Shown here in pieces: positions 47,249 to 58,407 of a DNA stretch of 64,000 nt (its first letter is position 1; each line of letters starts with the position of its first letter). Source of the DNA: Phlyctochytrium arcticum (Eukaryota; Chytridiomycota; Chytridiomycetes; Chytridiales; Chytridiaceae). Where the stretch lies: contig JAHLKI010000013.1 in NCBI GenBank assembly GCA_025602905.1, forward strand, positions 791,196 through 855,195, given 5' to 3'. The notes under the pieces are model-generated. The model ran no database searches and had not been told where the DNA came from. It saw only the letters and a list, made by a program, of their open reading frames with translations. Made by a program: the position numbers and the translations under genes.

Positions 47249-49647
47249 ATGCGTCCCACACAGCGGAGGCGACAAGGTTTATGGGATGGCCAACGACGAT
47301 TGCGGTCTAGAGCTGGGTCCAGTCCACTCAACTGGAAATCTGCCTGGAACCCAAGGTTTCTTCCCGCTATTTATGTCTTTCTGATGTGCTGCTGCCTGGT
47401 GTCCGGACTGGCTTCTGCAATACCGCTCACGGCAAATAGAGTGCCAGACTATTCACCATCCGCTGTTACCATCAGTGCTCCTCCTCCATCACCCCCGCCA
47501 CCATCCTCACCATCTACAACCCCTTCATCCAATTCATCATCTACGACCAACGTCTCACTTCCTGATGATGCTATACCAGTATCGAGCGACACCGACAGCA
47601 GCGCTGCCTGCGCGTGTCCCCTATCGCCCTTACAATCACCTTCGCCTCCGTTGGCGGTCATTAACCAAACCCCACCTGGCACTATACCCCGTATCACCGC
47701 CCCGTGGGCCGATTTGGTCATTGGGTTTTCGTATTTCGCCATTCCGATCGAACTCGCGTTCTTTGTCTACCGCCTTCCGTCAACGACAATTTACCAACGT
47801 TGCGTCGGCGGTCTCTTTGTTTGTTTCATCTTGCTTTGTGGGTTGGGCCACTTTCTCGATGCTGCACACGCCGCGCCCGAATGGGTTCTCGCGGACCGCT
47901 ACGCGACAGCCTTCATATCCGCCGTCACAGCCATTGCCAGTCCGATCGTATTAAGCTACAGTGTTGATGCCGTCAAGCGCTTTTCGGAAGAAAGCAAATT
48001 GGTGGAAAAACAGCGCGACATGTTGGCTGATGCACAGGCCATGACCCATCTAGGCAATTGGGAACTTCAAGCTGATAAGGAAACCGGCCTGCAATGGTGG
48101 CGGGCATCAGATGAACTCTTTCGGATTCTGGGCATGCCATATGGAAGCTACGAAAACAACACGATCCCATTTTCCCGCTACATTGTCTGTGTTGCGGAAG
48201 AGGATCGCGCGGCCTTTATCGAGGCGAATGATGATGCTCTGACCAATGGAGAACAATACAACATCATCCAACGGATATATCGCGAATCGGATCGTCGGGA
48301 AGTGTATATCCGGATTTTCGGAAAGCCAGTCATTGAGGACGGACGAATTACCGGCTTACGCGGAACGGCTCAAGACATTTCGATGCAGATTTCTGGCGAG
48401 CGGGAACTGACACGGGCAAAGGAGGCCGCACTGATAGAATCAAAACATAAGGATATATTCCTTGCCACCATGAGGTATGTGAACATCTTAGGAGTTGAAC
48501 CAGCCTTGCATTGAACACTTGGATAGTCATGAACTACGGACCCCATTGACAAGTATTGCCGGTCACGTCGAACTCATGGAGGAAACCAATCTGGATGTGA
48601 TCCAGCGAGAGTACATGTCAAACGCCAAAAGGTCCACCGCCACGTTACTCTCTCAGATCAACGACATTCTGGATTACAGCAAGCTGATTGCTGGAATGGT
48701 CGAATTGGATCTGCATGTGGCCAACATTTCGGAAATTTTGAGCGATGTGCATGTCATTTCCAATAATCTTAGCAAAGATGTCACGTTGCAGATAGATCCC
48801 TATTCCGGGCCGAACGTTATTGCGGATTCCGTCAGATTAAAGCAAGTGTTGCTTAATCTCGTGAGGTAGGGTTTTGAGGACGCGCATTGAGCAATGCAGC
48901 AATGCTAAACTTTTCGATAGTAATGCGGTCAAATTCACACTGGCGGGGGGATTCGTTCACGTCACCAACTCTTGGACGCTGGATAGCGCGGATAACGTCA
49001 ATCTGACGGTGGCCGTAAAAGATTCTGGCATCGGCATTGCCCCCGATGTCATCCAGCGTCTATTTACACCCTTCACGCAAGCCGACGCTGCGACAAATCG
49101 TCGGTTCGGCGGCACCGGTCTCGGTCTCTCTATTGTCAAAAAGCTTGTCACCGCCATGGCTGGATCCATCCAGGTTGACAGCGTAGAAAATGTGGGATCA
49201 ACTTTCAAAGTCAAATTCCGGATGCCCCGGGCCCACGTCCAAGTCGAAGTTATCCCACCACCTGTGGTCGCCGACAGTTTGATTCGAGTTCTCGTGGCCG
49301 AGGATAACTCTATTACCCAAGAATTGATTCGGCGCATGTTGAAGGGCTACGAGGTGGATGTGGCAGAAAACGGACAAATTGCCGTTGACAAGATTCAAGC
49401 CAACGATGCCTACAATATCCTGTTCTGCGACTTGAACATGCCCGTGATGGATGGGTTAATGGCCGTCAAGCAGATCCGGACCTTACCAAAAGGCCAAAGT
49501 ATCTATATCGTGGGACTGACTGCCAACGCCTTCAAATCCGACCGCGAGAATTGCATTAAAGCCGGCATGGACGATTATTTATCAAAACCGTTTACGAAAA
49601 AGGCACTGCTGGAAATGATTGGCAAAATTCAGAAAAAAAAGAGCTGA
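47249..49647 (+). CDS. Ethylene-receptor-like hybrid histidine kinase
   Basis: Exons 47249-48474, 48527-48865 and 48921-49647 join to 763 residues. A hydrophobic segment (37-59) and a Ser/Pro-rich linker precede three TM helices at about 153-243 that match the plant ethylene-binding domain: Asp155, Tyr162, Ile165, Pro166, Glu168, then LLCGLGH with Cys197 and His201 in the C-x3-H spacing that binds copper(I) in ETR1. A PAS domain follows (259-379), then HisKA with SHELRTPL (His410), HATPase with SNAVKF, DSGIGI and GGTGLGLSI, and a receiver with Asp692 (FCDLNMPVMDG), Thr722 and Lys744. All catalytic residues are intact, so it should autophosphorylate and relay to an HPt protein. Ligand is inferred. 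Unlike ETR1 it has PAS rather than GAF after the membrane domain. Confidence 0.93.
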
Positions 49648-50101
49648 CGTGAGGGCTCGTCGTGTACCTTGCTAATGATGCCGGAGGCAGTGGTGCCTTC
49701 CGTTATTGCAGACATTGACCTGGAACACGCTATAGCCTAAAAAATATCCCCAAACTCTCTTCTTTTACTTTCCCTGACAATCTCCCAATTTTCCCCTCCT
49801 CCTCTCACTCCCGCTACCATTGTCTCTGAACCTTTTGGACCGCGCAAGATGCTTAAGCGTACTATTCCAACGTTGTTTTTTAGAGATCTTGTACACACTT
49901 GCTTTTAGCTTTTGTCCCTCACGCTTCTTCTTCTCTAAATGAATGATTTTGTTTTGTATCTTCCTTCTGACAATCTCACAGATGTAACTTGTAAAAGGAT
50001 AGTGGAAAAGAAGTGGATGTGTGTCAATGTACAAAACAAAATATACAAATTTCAAATGGATTACGAAAGGGATGTCAAATACAAATCTTCTCGTCCAATG
50101 T
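49648..50101. other. Convergent 3' region
   Basis: T- and C-rich sequence lies between two converging genes, likely holding both poly(A) sites. No gene is seen. Confidence 0.5.
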
Positions 50102-51487
50102 CTATGCTCCAGCGCTAGGCAGGTACTTTTGCACCCGACCCATGACTACACCTTGTACATGATCTACCGCTCGCGACTCTAATTCCCGGTGACCTTCCAT
50201 GACCAATCCACGGGCTTTCTGTTGAATGCCCTCAAAGAGACCTCGGACCACCGATGCCAACTTGTCTTCAATTTTATCCATTAGCCCGCGCTCATTTGAT
50301 GACTGGAATGGGTTTCCACCAAAGACGAGCTCCAATGGACCCCGAATGTGGTTTGGCAGGTCCGAAAAGAGTGATGATTCAATTCCCATTAAGTCACGGT
50401 GCATGGTTGCCGACATGTGCTTTCGAATCACGGCAAGACCTTCCTGCAGCTTCTTGGATACGAGGGCCGTGATGCCGCCCAGAGCTGGGATAGCACGGTC
50501 TCCATCCGATCCGTCCATACTGCGGCTGTTTTCATTGCGGTTGCCGCCAAAGAGACCAGAGACCATGCCGACAGCATCCTCCATAGCGCCTCCACCTAGT
50601 TCTCGGGCAGAGATGCTACCACAGAGGAAAATCTTGATTTGCTTGATGGCTTCATCCGTGAATCGCTCAGCCAGATTTTGGTGCTTGTCTCGCATGAGCA
50701 TCGACACCTTTTCGCGCAGAGGAGGCATAAGTTCGCGGGCCTTTTCCTCGGGATCAAAGATGGCTTTTGCACCAGTGGAAACAAAAGACTGGGCACTGTG
50801 GAATGCGTCTTGGATGATACCTCGATCGATGGGGGTGGCGATCTGTGCATTGGTATCCTGTACGGAATCGATTCCACGAGATGCGGGTGCATCCAGGGTA
50901 TATCCACCATTGTTGACGGGCTGCTGGTTTCCGTAGCCGCCGCCGCCTCCGTACCCACCACCACCGCTGCCGTACCCACCCGCACCTTGTGTAGCGGCCA
51001 TCAATGCGGCACCATAGTTTTCGGTTGGCGCAAACGACTGTCCACTTGCTGCGGCCGCCTCAAGCTGGGAATCACCTTGCCCACTGCTGCTACTGAAAGC
51101 CGAGAAATCACCACTGGCGATTTGGCGGATGATTTCTATTACTCGGGATTCCAGTGACTGCATGGTGCGGTCCTGAAACTGCGAGATTTCGCGCGTCACC
51201 AGTGGAGCAAGCTCTGGCCTCATTGCTGGAATCCTTGCATCAGTCACAAGTCGTTTGGCGAAACGGTATTCAGTTGTGACTTACTCTCGAGATATTGATC
51301 AATGGCTTTGACAGCAAAAGCAGGTAACTGGAACGGCAGAGCCCGGTTTTCTTGCTCGGTGTTTGCATTATTGTCCTTTGGACCATTTCCGTCCGCGAAT
51401 GCCGAGAGGCCTGTTTGCATCAGCGGTTGTTAAACTAATGTTATGGTATATCAACAGCGTAAACAAACCTTGCTTTAGGAAATCCAT
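50102..51487 (-). CDS. Unrecognised protein with Gly/Tyr-rich segment
   Basis: Exons 51487-51469, 51410-51285 and 51225-50102 join to 422 residues, starting MDFLKQG. The first part is helical (LPAFAVKAIDQYLE, then MRPELAPLVTREISQFQD). A Gly/Tyr-rich stretch (YGSGGGGYGGGGGYG) follows, then a long helical C-terminal half with MRDKHQNLAERFTDEAIK, ELVFGGNPF and HRELESRAVDHVQG. There is no signal peptide or TM helix. The regular helices and clean splicing indicate a real, probably conserved cytosolic protein, but I cannot name the family. A TATA-like element lies about 127 bp upstream. Confidence 0.75.
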
Positions 51488-51991
51488 TTTTGTTTGTGGA
51501 AAGTTGGCTTTGACGGTTGACTCAAGTTGAAAGTCGTACTGTAAGATAAATCCGTAGGTCAAAGTAGATGGATTGTGGGTAATGGAAGTGGGGAGGAGAA
51601 GATGGCCGTGCAGCTTTTATAGTATTTCGACCGGCCCAGCCTCACTTGTTTCATGATGACGACAGGCTTGGGTGACCACCGCGCTTTTTAGCAGAGATCA
51701 TCTTGCAAGATGAAGATGAGGAGGAGGATTCCGGGGACGGCGATGGCGAGCATCCCTTGCGGGATATACACCACTAGGCCGACAAGTAGGGTCGTTTATA
51801 TCTCCAGAGAGGTGATCTAGATTTCGCGCGAGATCTCATCCACCCATCTAGGACCTCGACGCGTTATAATGTAAGAAGAGCTGGCTACACTGGGGGTATA
51901 TAATGAAACCTTACACACAACCCACACGACTAAATAAGAAATGCCGGACTTGCTAGATCGAATGATCGAATGCATCTACCTAAAACTCTGT
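51488..51991. other. Intergenic between two minus-strand genes
   Basis: This holds the promoter of the Gly/Tyr-rich protein gene, including the TATA-like element at 51614-51621, and the 3' end of the sensor gene. No further gene is seen. Confidence 0.45.
51614..51621 (-). promoter_or_regulatory. TATA-like element
   Basis: TATAAAAG on the minus strand, about 127 bp before the ATG at 51487. Confidence 0.5.
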
Positions 51992-54207
51992 CTATGGACT
52001 CAGCAAGACGGCATTGGATGAGGCATTGTTTGCCGTGTTTGTTGGGTGTCCCGCCAAAATCGGAGGGAGAGACTCATTTGCCGCCATGTTGAGGTTGCTC
52101 ATTGACGTGGCGAATCCCCTTGCATGCACGTTGGAGCCCGGTTTGCGTTCTGACATCTTTTTGTTTTGGTAGACGGCCTCGGCAAAAGTGATGACCATCT
52201 TGTGGAAAGCACGCTGAATGAGCCATCTGGTGAAAGAAAAATGAGTTACTCTCGGAAGCAGATGACAGTTGGTGATACATAAAGCCACTTACAGCTCGGC
52301 GATACGTGAGTAACTCGGCCGTTGTAACCCAGTTTCTTTACTGATATCCTGCTGCAAGACATCCTGGAACTTGAAATTGGCCAACAATGATAAATCTCGC
52401 GTGATGCGATGCAAGGCCTTGCTCAGCATCCATGCAAACAACAGGGAAAACAAAAACGAAGTAAAGACGATAGCCAAAACAATTCCCAGTGTTCGTCTCG
52501 TGGAAGTGTCAAATGGCTGCATGACTTTATCCCGGTTGACCAGCGTCAATAATGTCCAGTCCAAATTGTCCCGAGTGATTTTGGTAAACATCATTTGAAA
52601 TTGACCGGTGGGAAGTTTCAATGTGATTGAGGGCATTTCGTGATGACTGTGCAGCTGACTATTCGAATGCCCGTGGGAATCTTCATCGCCCTCTTCCGTA
52701 TGAGTTTCCTCAGCGTGGTGCGCATCCTCGTCCTCCTCGTCATGGACATCTTCCGCTTCATGCAGCTGCCCATGTCGGTTAGCCAAAAACCACTCATAAA
52801 TAGGTTTGACATGCTCGTCGCGTTGCGCAAACGACTCAAACGTCTCTGTGCCAATAATATTGGAAAACGCATCCCGAAAATAAATGTCCGTGTCCGAATC
52901 CGACGTGGCAATAATCCGTGACACGTTGCCCACCGACTCAAACACATAGTTCAAGGTGGGGTATGGGACGTGATCGGCAATTTCGTCGAGTTGGAAGGAT
53001 AGGAAATCCAGACTGATGCTGGTCGAAAATGCACCAATGACATTATTAGTTGGATCGGCAACGACCCGCGAGTGGGTTTTCCAGGCTCGATTGTCCGAGT
53101 ATTCGACCGGATTCCAATTGTACGAGGACGGGTTTGTCATGTTGAGTTCCTGGTAAGGTCATACTTTAGGACCCTGAAGAAGCAAAAAAATGACACCCCA
53201 ATAATTTACCTCCAACCACCAAGCTGAAGCAGCAGTCGAATAGTTTGCACCGGGATAAGTGGTCGTCACAGACACATTATGTCCCTCGCGGTCTACCAAA
53301 ACCTCGTACCCGTTCGAGGCATCATGCATCCATTTACTGAATTTATTGGTCCCATTCTCTTCATCGACAATAACGCCCCATCGTTCGCCTTCCGGGACCG
53401 TCGTGAACCATTGCGCAGTATACAGGGCTTTGTACGCGTAAATGGCATCAAACTGGTGGCCAAAACACATTTAACTTGAATCACAGGAAAGTAGTATGCA
53501 CCGAAAAGAAAGAATCATACCATGGATTGTGTCGTATCAATCTTTTTTTGAAGGGTTGCACTACTGTAGAGTCCGTCCGTAAAGAACCGGTCACCAGCTT
53601 GCGTGGCCGCTTCCACTGTATCCAATTTCATAACAATCAAATCATACTGTGAGAATAGAAAATAGGTAGGTGGTCAGGTCTAGGTCAAACCCCGTCTGCT
53701 ACTGATTGTCATCACATACCACCGCTCGGATAATTTCCACTTGGAGTGCTTTCGACATGTCACTGACAGAATTCTAACATAAAAGAGAATAAGCCCAACA
53801 GTCCACGCATCAAATAGATAAGATGAATTAAATACCGTGGCCGAAATGTTGGTCAACCCCCAACTAAGAAACCCCGTCAGCGCCGTCAGAGACGAAATCA
53901 CAATCACCAAAATCATGACAATCGGCATCCGCCCCCGTCTCAAAAACCGCCAAAACCGCGACAAACTCCATACTCTTCTAGAGGGTTTCGACGAGCCCGT
54001 GCCTTCACTATGGGCCGACAGAGACTGATCCGTTGACGGGGGATTGGTAGAATTGGCCCCGAGATCAGTTTTGGTCCCCTGGCCTCCAGTAGAGACTTCG
54101 AATGCGTTACGGAGGTTGGCCGAGAACCGGGCGACTTCAGAGACGGCATTGGTCCGGAAATTTATTGAGGGGGATTTTTCCACATCGCCTACTTTATTAT
54201 GGGGCAT
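51992..54207 (-). CDS. Two-TM sensor with HAMP-like stalk and no output domain
   Basis: Exons 54207-53836, 53773-53720, 53646-53521, 53452-53210, 53149-52293 and 52226-51992 join to 628 residues. A cytosolic disordered head leads to TM1 (MPIVMILVIVISSLTALTG). A large extracytosolic region follows with features of a double-Cache sensor, such as DNRAWKTHSRVVADPTNNVI and LDWTLLTLVNRD; it also has an acidic, His-rich insert (EDEDAHHAEETH). TM2 is IVLAIVFTSFLFSLLFAWML, followed by a HAMP-like stalk (LSKALHRITRDLSLLANF) and an AFHKMVITFAEAVYQNKKM helix. In related receptors this helix leads into a cyclase or kinase, but here the protein ends about 50 disordered residues later. It may signal through a partner. 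The domain call is by pattern, not search. Confidence 0.8.
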
Positions 54208-55249
54208 GGTATCTGATGAGGTCCTCCTTTGAGGTGTAGGTATATATCCTATGCAAGAAAAATCGGTATGAAGAGGCAGATGCTTGCTGGGATGGATATA
54301 GAAGAGGAAATGCAACAACTCTTCTCCAAGCAAAAATACAAAACAAAATGTAATGCTTTATTCAACAGAAAAAATAGGTGCAGCACAGCAGACTATATAC
54401 CCCAAGTTTTTCTTATTGTAATCTTGGGATTTTTGTATGTCCTATCCCATAATAAGCGCTCCCACCATCCTGCCCGATGGTATTTTTATCTAGACTCAAT
54501 GTTAAACTCCGCCCCGCTGTCCCACACTAAACGACTTTTTTCATTGAAACCCACAAACGATTGCCCACAGTTCTGTTTTCGTGTTTGGCTTTTAACTATT
54601 GAAGGGCAAATTGTTTTGTGGGGCATCGACCGCCCCAGCGGTGTTTTTGGTTGCTGCGCCAAGGTCCGATTTTGCATGAGAGACCCTTACCTTACTTAGC
54701 CAAGGGGGTCGACCTTCGCACCCACATTTACGATACATAGTGGAATGCCCGGCCATATGGTTTTTGAGGATGAGATTACAAACATTCAGACAAACAATGC
54801 GAATATTCGAGGGGTCGTAGTTCTATTTCGGAATCCACCCCAGCTACATAAATGCACCAAGTAAGTGGGAGCCGGGCTGACCCGACACTGTGCAAAGATA
54901 AATATCGGACCATTATACAGTACGTTCAACGCCATGGATTTTTCTAAAGCTTCCAAGTACATATAAAAAAAAAACACCGCCGATTCTCACTGCCCGCCAA
55001 TACATACATCTTTGCCATACCCGGTGCCCGGAACTAACAAAAGTCCAATTTGTCCTTTGCTTGTGCATGCAGTGTCCGCAAAGTATTCTCCATCCGAAAT
55101 GTTTTATTGAACAAAAGAAGAGAATCCAAAACGTTGTATAAGTTACATTAGTTGCATCAAAACCATCTATATCACAAAAATTAAAATACAAAAAGTTTTG
55201 TTCCAAAAAAAGAATCCAAAAAAGATTTAGACCAGCGGTATGTTCGGTA
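54208..55249. other. Intergenic, 1.04 kb
   Basis: AT-rich sequence separating two minus-strand genes. It includes the 3' end of the coiled-coil gene near 55150-55249 and the promoter of the sensor gene. The frame at 54913-55344 overlaps the next gene and has no domain. Nothing else is seen. Confidence 0.4.
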
Positions 55250-57037
55250 TTATGTATCAGATTCACTCCGTAAATTTGTCCATGTTCCAGGGACATGCAC
55301 AGTCGACGATGAGCTCGCTGGTTTCCGCATAAACCACGTCGCAATGGTCTTCGCTGAGGGTAGCATGGCCGTCACAGGCATAGACGATGATCTGTTCAGA
55401 GTTGGAATTGCATTTGGGGGTGGTCGGGGAGGTGAAGGAGGTTGTGGCGGACTGGGTGGTGGCTCAGGCGTTTCCGACATTTTCTCGAAAAGTTTGACAA
55501 TGTACTCGTTAAGCGTCAGTCTCAGATCGCAGTTATCGAGTAACAGATCTTGAACGAGCGTGACCAGGGGTACCAAAAACAAGTTGTAGAAATCGCGCAT
55601 GAGGGTATTGGTCGAGAACCGGGCGGGGAAGCCCTTGGCGTCCATTCGGACATTTTCAATCAACGTATGGGAGATTTTGGAGAGGTCGCTGAGGTCAAAG
55701 GACCGCCGGATTTTGCGGTTGACGCAGTGAACGTCAGATTCTTTGAGGCGTTTGTGGAGGCCGGTGCCGATGCGGGAGACTTGTTGGAGTTGAGAGTAGA
55801 AGATGGATAGGGGGGTGGTGGCTGGACCCGGGCCATCACGGGATACGGTATTGTCTGGGGTGGATGTATTATCAGCAGGGTCTAAATTGGAGAGCGTGGC
55901 CATGTGAGCCCGCCGCACAACCTCTTCCAGCTCTAGTAAGACGGATGGTTGAGGAAAAGCGGGTGAATCAGTCCCCGAGTGATCCTCCATGCGCGTCCGC
56001 AATGTTTCCTGATCCGTCTGCGAGTCCTGAAGCAATCGATTGGCTTCCGACAAATTCCCGGAAAGAATTGTAATCTGCTGTTCGGCCACTTCCAAGTCAT
56101 TCCGTAATTGCATGTTGGCCACCTGCAAGTCCCGGGCCAGAAGCATCCATACTTCTGAATCGGCCTCAGTTGCCGCGTCGCTGAGTCTGTCAGGTTCGGT
56201 ACCAGCATCACTAGGGGGTGACCCTTGATGATGAGCAATTTCTAACTGAGTTTGTAGGTAGCTCAACTCGGTCGCCAATTTATTCCGCTCCATCGCCGCC
56301 CGATCCCCATACTCTTTGACCCGTATGACTTCCAACAGGGCAGTCTCTAGTTTATCTTGCATTTCCGCCGTTTTGGCGGTTTCGCGGTGGAGTGAGCGCT
56401 CTAAATGCTGGATCCGAGTATGGCTTGCCTCGAGGTCTTCGCGCATTTTGGTAAACTCTTCTTCCAAACTTTGGTAGTCTCGATCTGCCTGATGTGATTG
56501 CCCGACCCGTGCATGCTGCAGAGCTTGGTTCTATATATCATAGAGAGTAAAATTGAGCTTGCTGCCCTGAGAAAGAAATATGATACATCATACTAACCGC
56601 GGCCACCAAATCTTCCTTTTCATGCTCGAGGTCTTTGACTTGGTCCAGCAACTTTAACCCCAGTTCTGAATTACACTTTGTCAGCTTCAACTCAACTAAT
56701 ACCAAATGTCGAATCATAACACCTACCAGCAGCCAACCCCAATTTCTCCTCCTTTTCCTGCAACGTCAGCGTCAACTGCTCTATCCGCCACACATCCTCA
56801 TCATCCACATGGAAAGGTTCTTCCTCGGCAGCAACAGTCACCGTCCCTCCACTTTGACCCAGCGGTGACCTTGTCGTCGTCGGAGTCGGAGTATCACCAT
56901 GTTCTGCTAAAGTAATAGTCAGTCACATGCGCCAAATGGTAAAGAAAAGACACGGCATTTTTACACACACCACTGCCTATTACCTGCGCAGGAGAGCGGT
57001 AGTTTAAGAGCTGATTGCGGACGGTATTGTAGGACAT
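55250..57037 (-). CDS. BICD-like coiled-coil protein with CC1 box
   Basis: Exons 57037-56971, 56903-56727, 56665-56598 and 56530-55250 join to 530 residues. Residues 80-88 read AAELGLKLL, an exact match to AAxxGxxLL, the CC1 box by which BICD, Spindly and related activating adaptors bind dynein light intermediate chain. The box is formed across an exon junction. A continuous coiled coil follows to about 290 (e.g. LDQVKDLEHEKEDLVA, RIQHLERSLHRETAKTAEMQ). A helical C-terminal part (IFYSQLQQVSRIGTGL, FYNLFLVPLVTLVQDLLL) then a Pro-rich stretch may bind cargo. It would link dynein-dynactin to cargo on microtubules. The CC1 box is seen directly; adaptor function is inferred, as short motifs can arise by chance. 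Confidence 0.75.
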
Positions 57038-57381
57038 GCCAAGTGGGGTTTTCTATGTGAATTTCACACAAAATAATTTCCAAAACTTTGGGCCAGCGTC
57101 GCGAATTTGATTTAGGGTTGTTACGTCAGGCGGCATTTGAACCAATGGATTCACCAGCCACCCATGGAATTTGTGATGACTTTGTGACAATTCAAAAACT
57201 TGTTCCAACTTCCAATCCTTCCCAAATCCTACGCTAATATACAAAACATGAAGGCAGACCCACTCCCCATCTTTCCCAAAACACCCGGTAAAAGACTCCA
57301 CTCCCACCAACCTGAATCTCAACTCAAACCTTCCACCAAGCCGACCGCGAATTGTGTCGACGCAATGTCAAAACCGGTCGA
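57038..57381. other. Divergent promoter region
   Basis: Only 344 bp separates the start codons of the coiled-coil gene and the alkyltransferase gene. A short frame with ATG at 57249 is out of phase with the alkyltransferase and may be an upstream ORF. Confidence 0.45.
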
Positions 57382-58144
57382 ATGATCACACCCTTCCAAT
57401 ACCGTGGTATATATGTCCTTTTCTTTTTGTTTGAGTTTCGGATTCTGTAACTCAACTCTGAATGATATGATCAAAGTCTACGAGTTGTGTTCTCAGGTAA
57501 TATGTCTCGCAAAGTATTCCAAGTTACAACTCGACTCATCTATCAAAATGATCCCCCGTATAGATCCCATCAGGTATACAGACGGAAATGAAGAGCAAGA
57601 ATTCAGGCTAATCACGGCAGAAGGCTCCTACACGACGTATAAGGAGATGTCGGATTTTTTGAAAAGTTCACCCCGGGCAGGTTCGTTTTTGTTTCAGTGG
57701 TTGAAAGTGGGGAAGAGACTTATACTGATGATGATGATAGTCGGACAAGCGTTACGGAATAACCCCTTTGCACCCGTAAGGATTATCCTTTAATGGGTAT
57801 GGCATTTCTTTTCTGATGTTTTTTTTTGGTTTAGACTGTACCATGCCATCGCGTGCTGGCCTCCAATCATTTTGTAGGCGGATTTGACGGGTATGTCTAA
57901 GCCCATACTTATGAAGGACTCACCGGGCTTACTAAAATGTGCAGTCAATGGGGTGAGGGTGTCAAGGTGGATAAGAAGATGCTGTTGTTGACGGATGAGG
58001 TAAAGTATTTGATTTCGAATGGTAGAATAGGAATGGTGGACTGACTGGGATTGTGTGAAGGGATTGGTTTTTGCAAATGATGGACGTTTGGATACCTCCA
58101 TGCGACGACTGCGACTCTTTAGGGATTTCACACCTGTGATTTAG
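57382..58144 (+). CDS. MGT1: O6-alkylguanine-DNA alkyltransferase, eight tiny exons
   Basis: Exons 57382-57406, 57477-57496, 57564-57573, 57621-57680, 57741-57775, 57835-57890, 57945-57999 and 58061-58144 join in frame to 114 residues. The third exon is only 10 nt, and with the 5' base of the next exon it rebuilds the conserved QIPSEGSYTTY. The active-site motif is TVPCHRV with Cys54 as methyl acceptor; RAVGQALRNNPF gives the DNA-binding recognition helix, Tyr25 and a downstream DEG match other conserved positions. The protein repairs O6-alkylguanine by suicide transfer. It lacks the N-terminal domain of longer MGMTs, like short fungal and bacterial forms, but the PCHR cysteine separates it from inactive alkyltransferase-like proteins, which have Trp there. 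Confidence 0.93.
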
Positions 58145-58407
58145 TTATACATTACCTTTCTCCTGTACATAGGTAAATAAATGCCTGATTTTTGGTATTT
58201 GTTCACTTTTAGTTGATGGACGCGTGAAAAGATCATTGAAATGGTTGAAATGGTCAAATTCTCAAATGCAAGCGAAGAAATTTATCAGTTGTTGAATTGA
58301 TCAAGTACAAAAAAAAGCGTGTATGGAGTATTTATCGACAAAATGTACAAAGTGGGGAATTTACAAGAAGTGGAGGTGAAGTGGTATGAGAGTGGAAAAG
58401 GGTATAT

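Noticed and set aside
57249..57386. N-terminal exon of the alkyltransferase from the ATG at 57249
   Set aside because: It is out of frame with MITPFQYRV and ends in a stop; it is better seen as a chance or upstream ORF.
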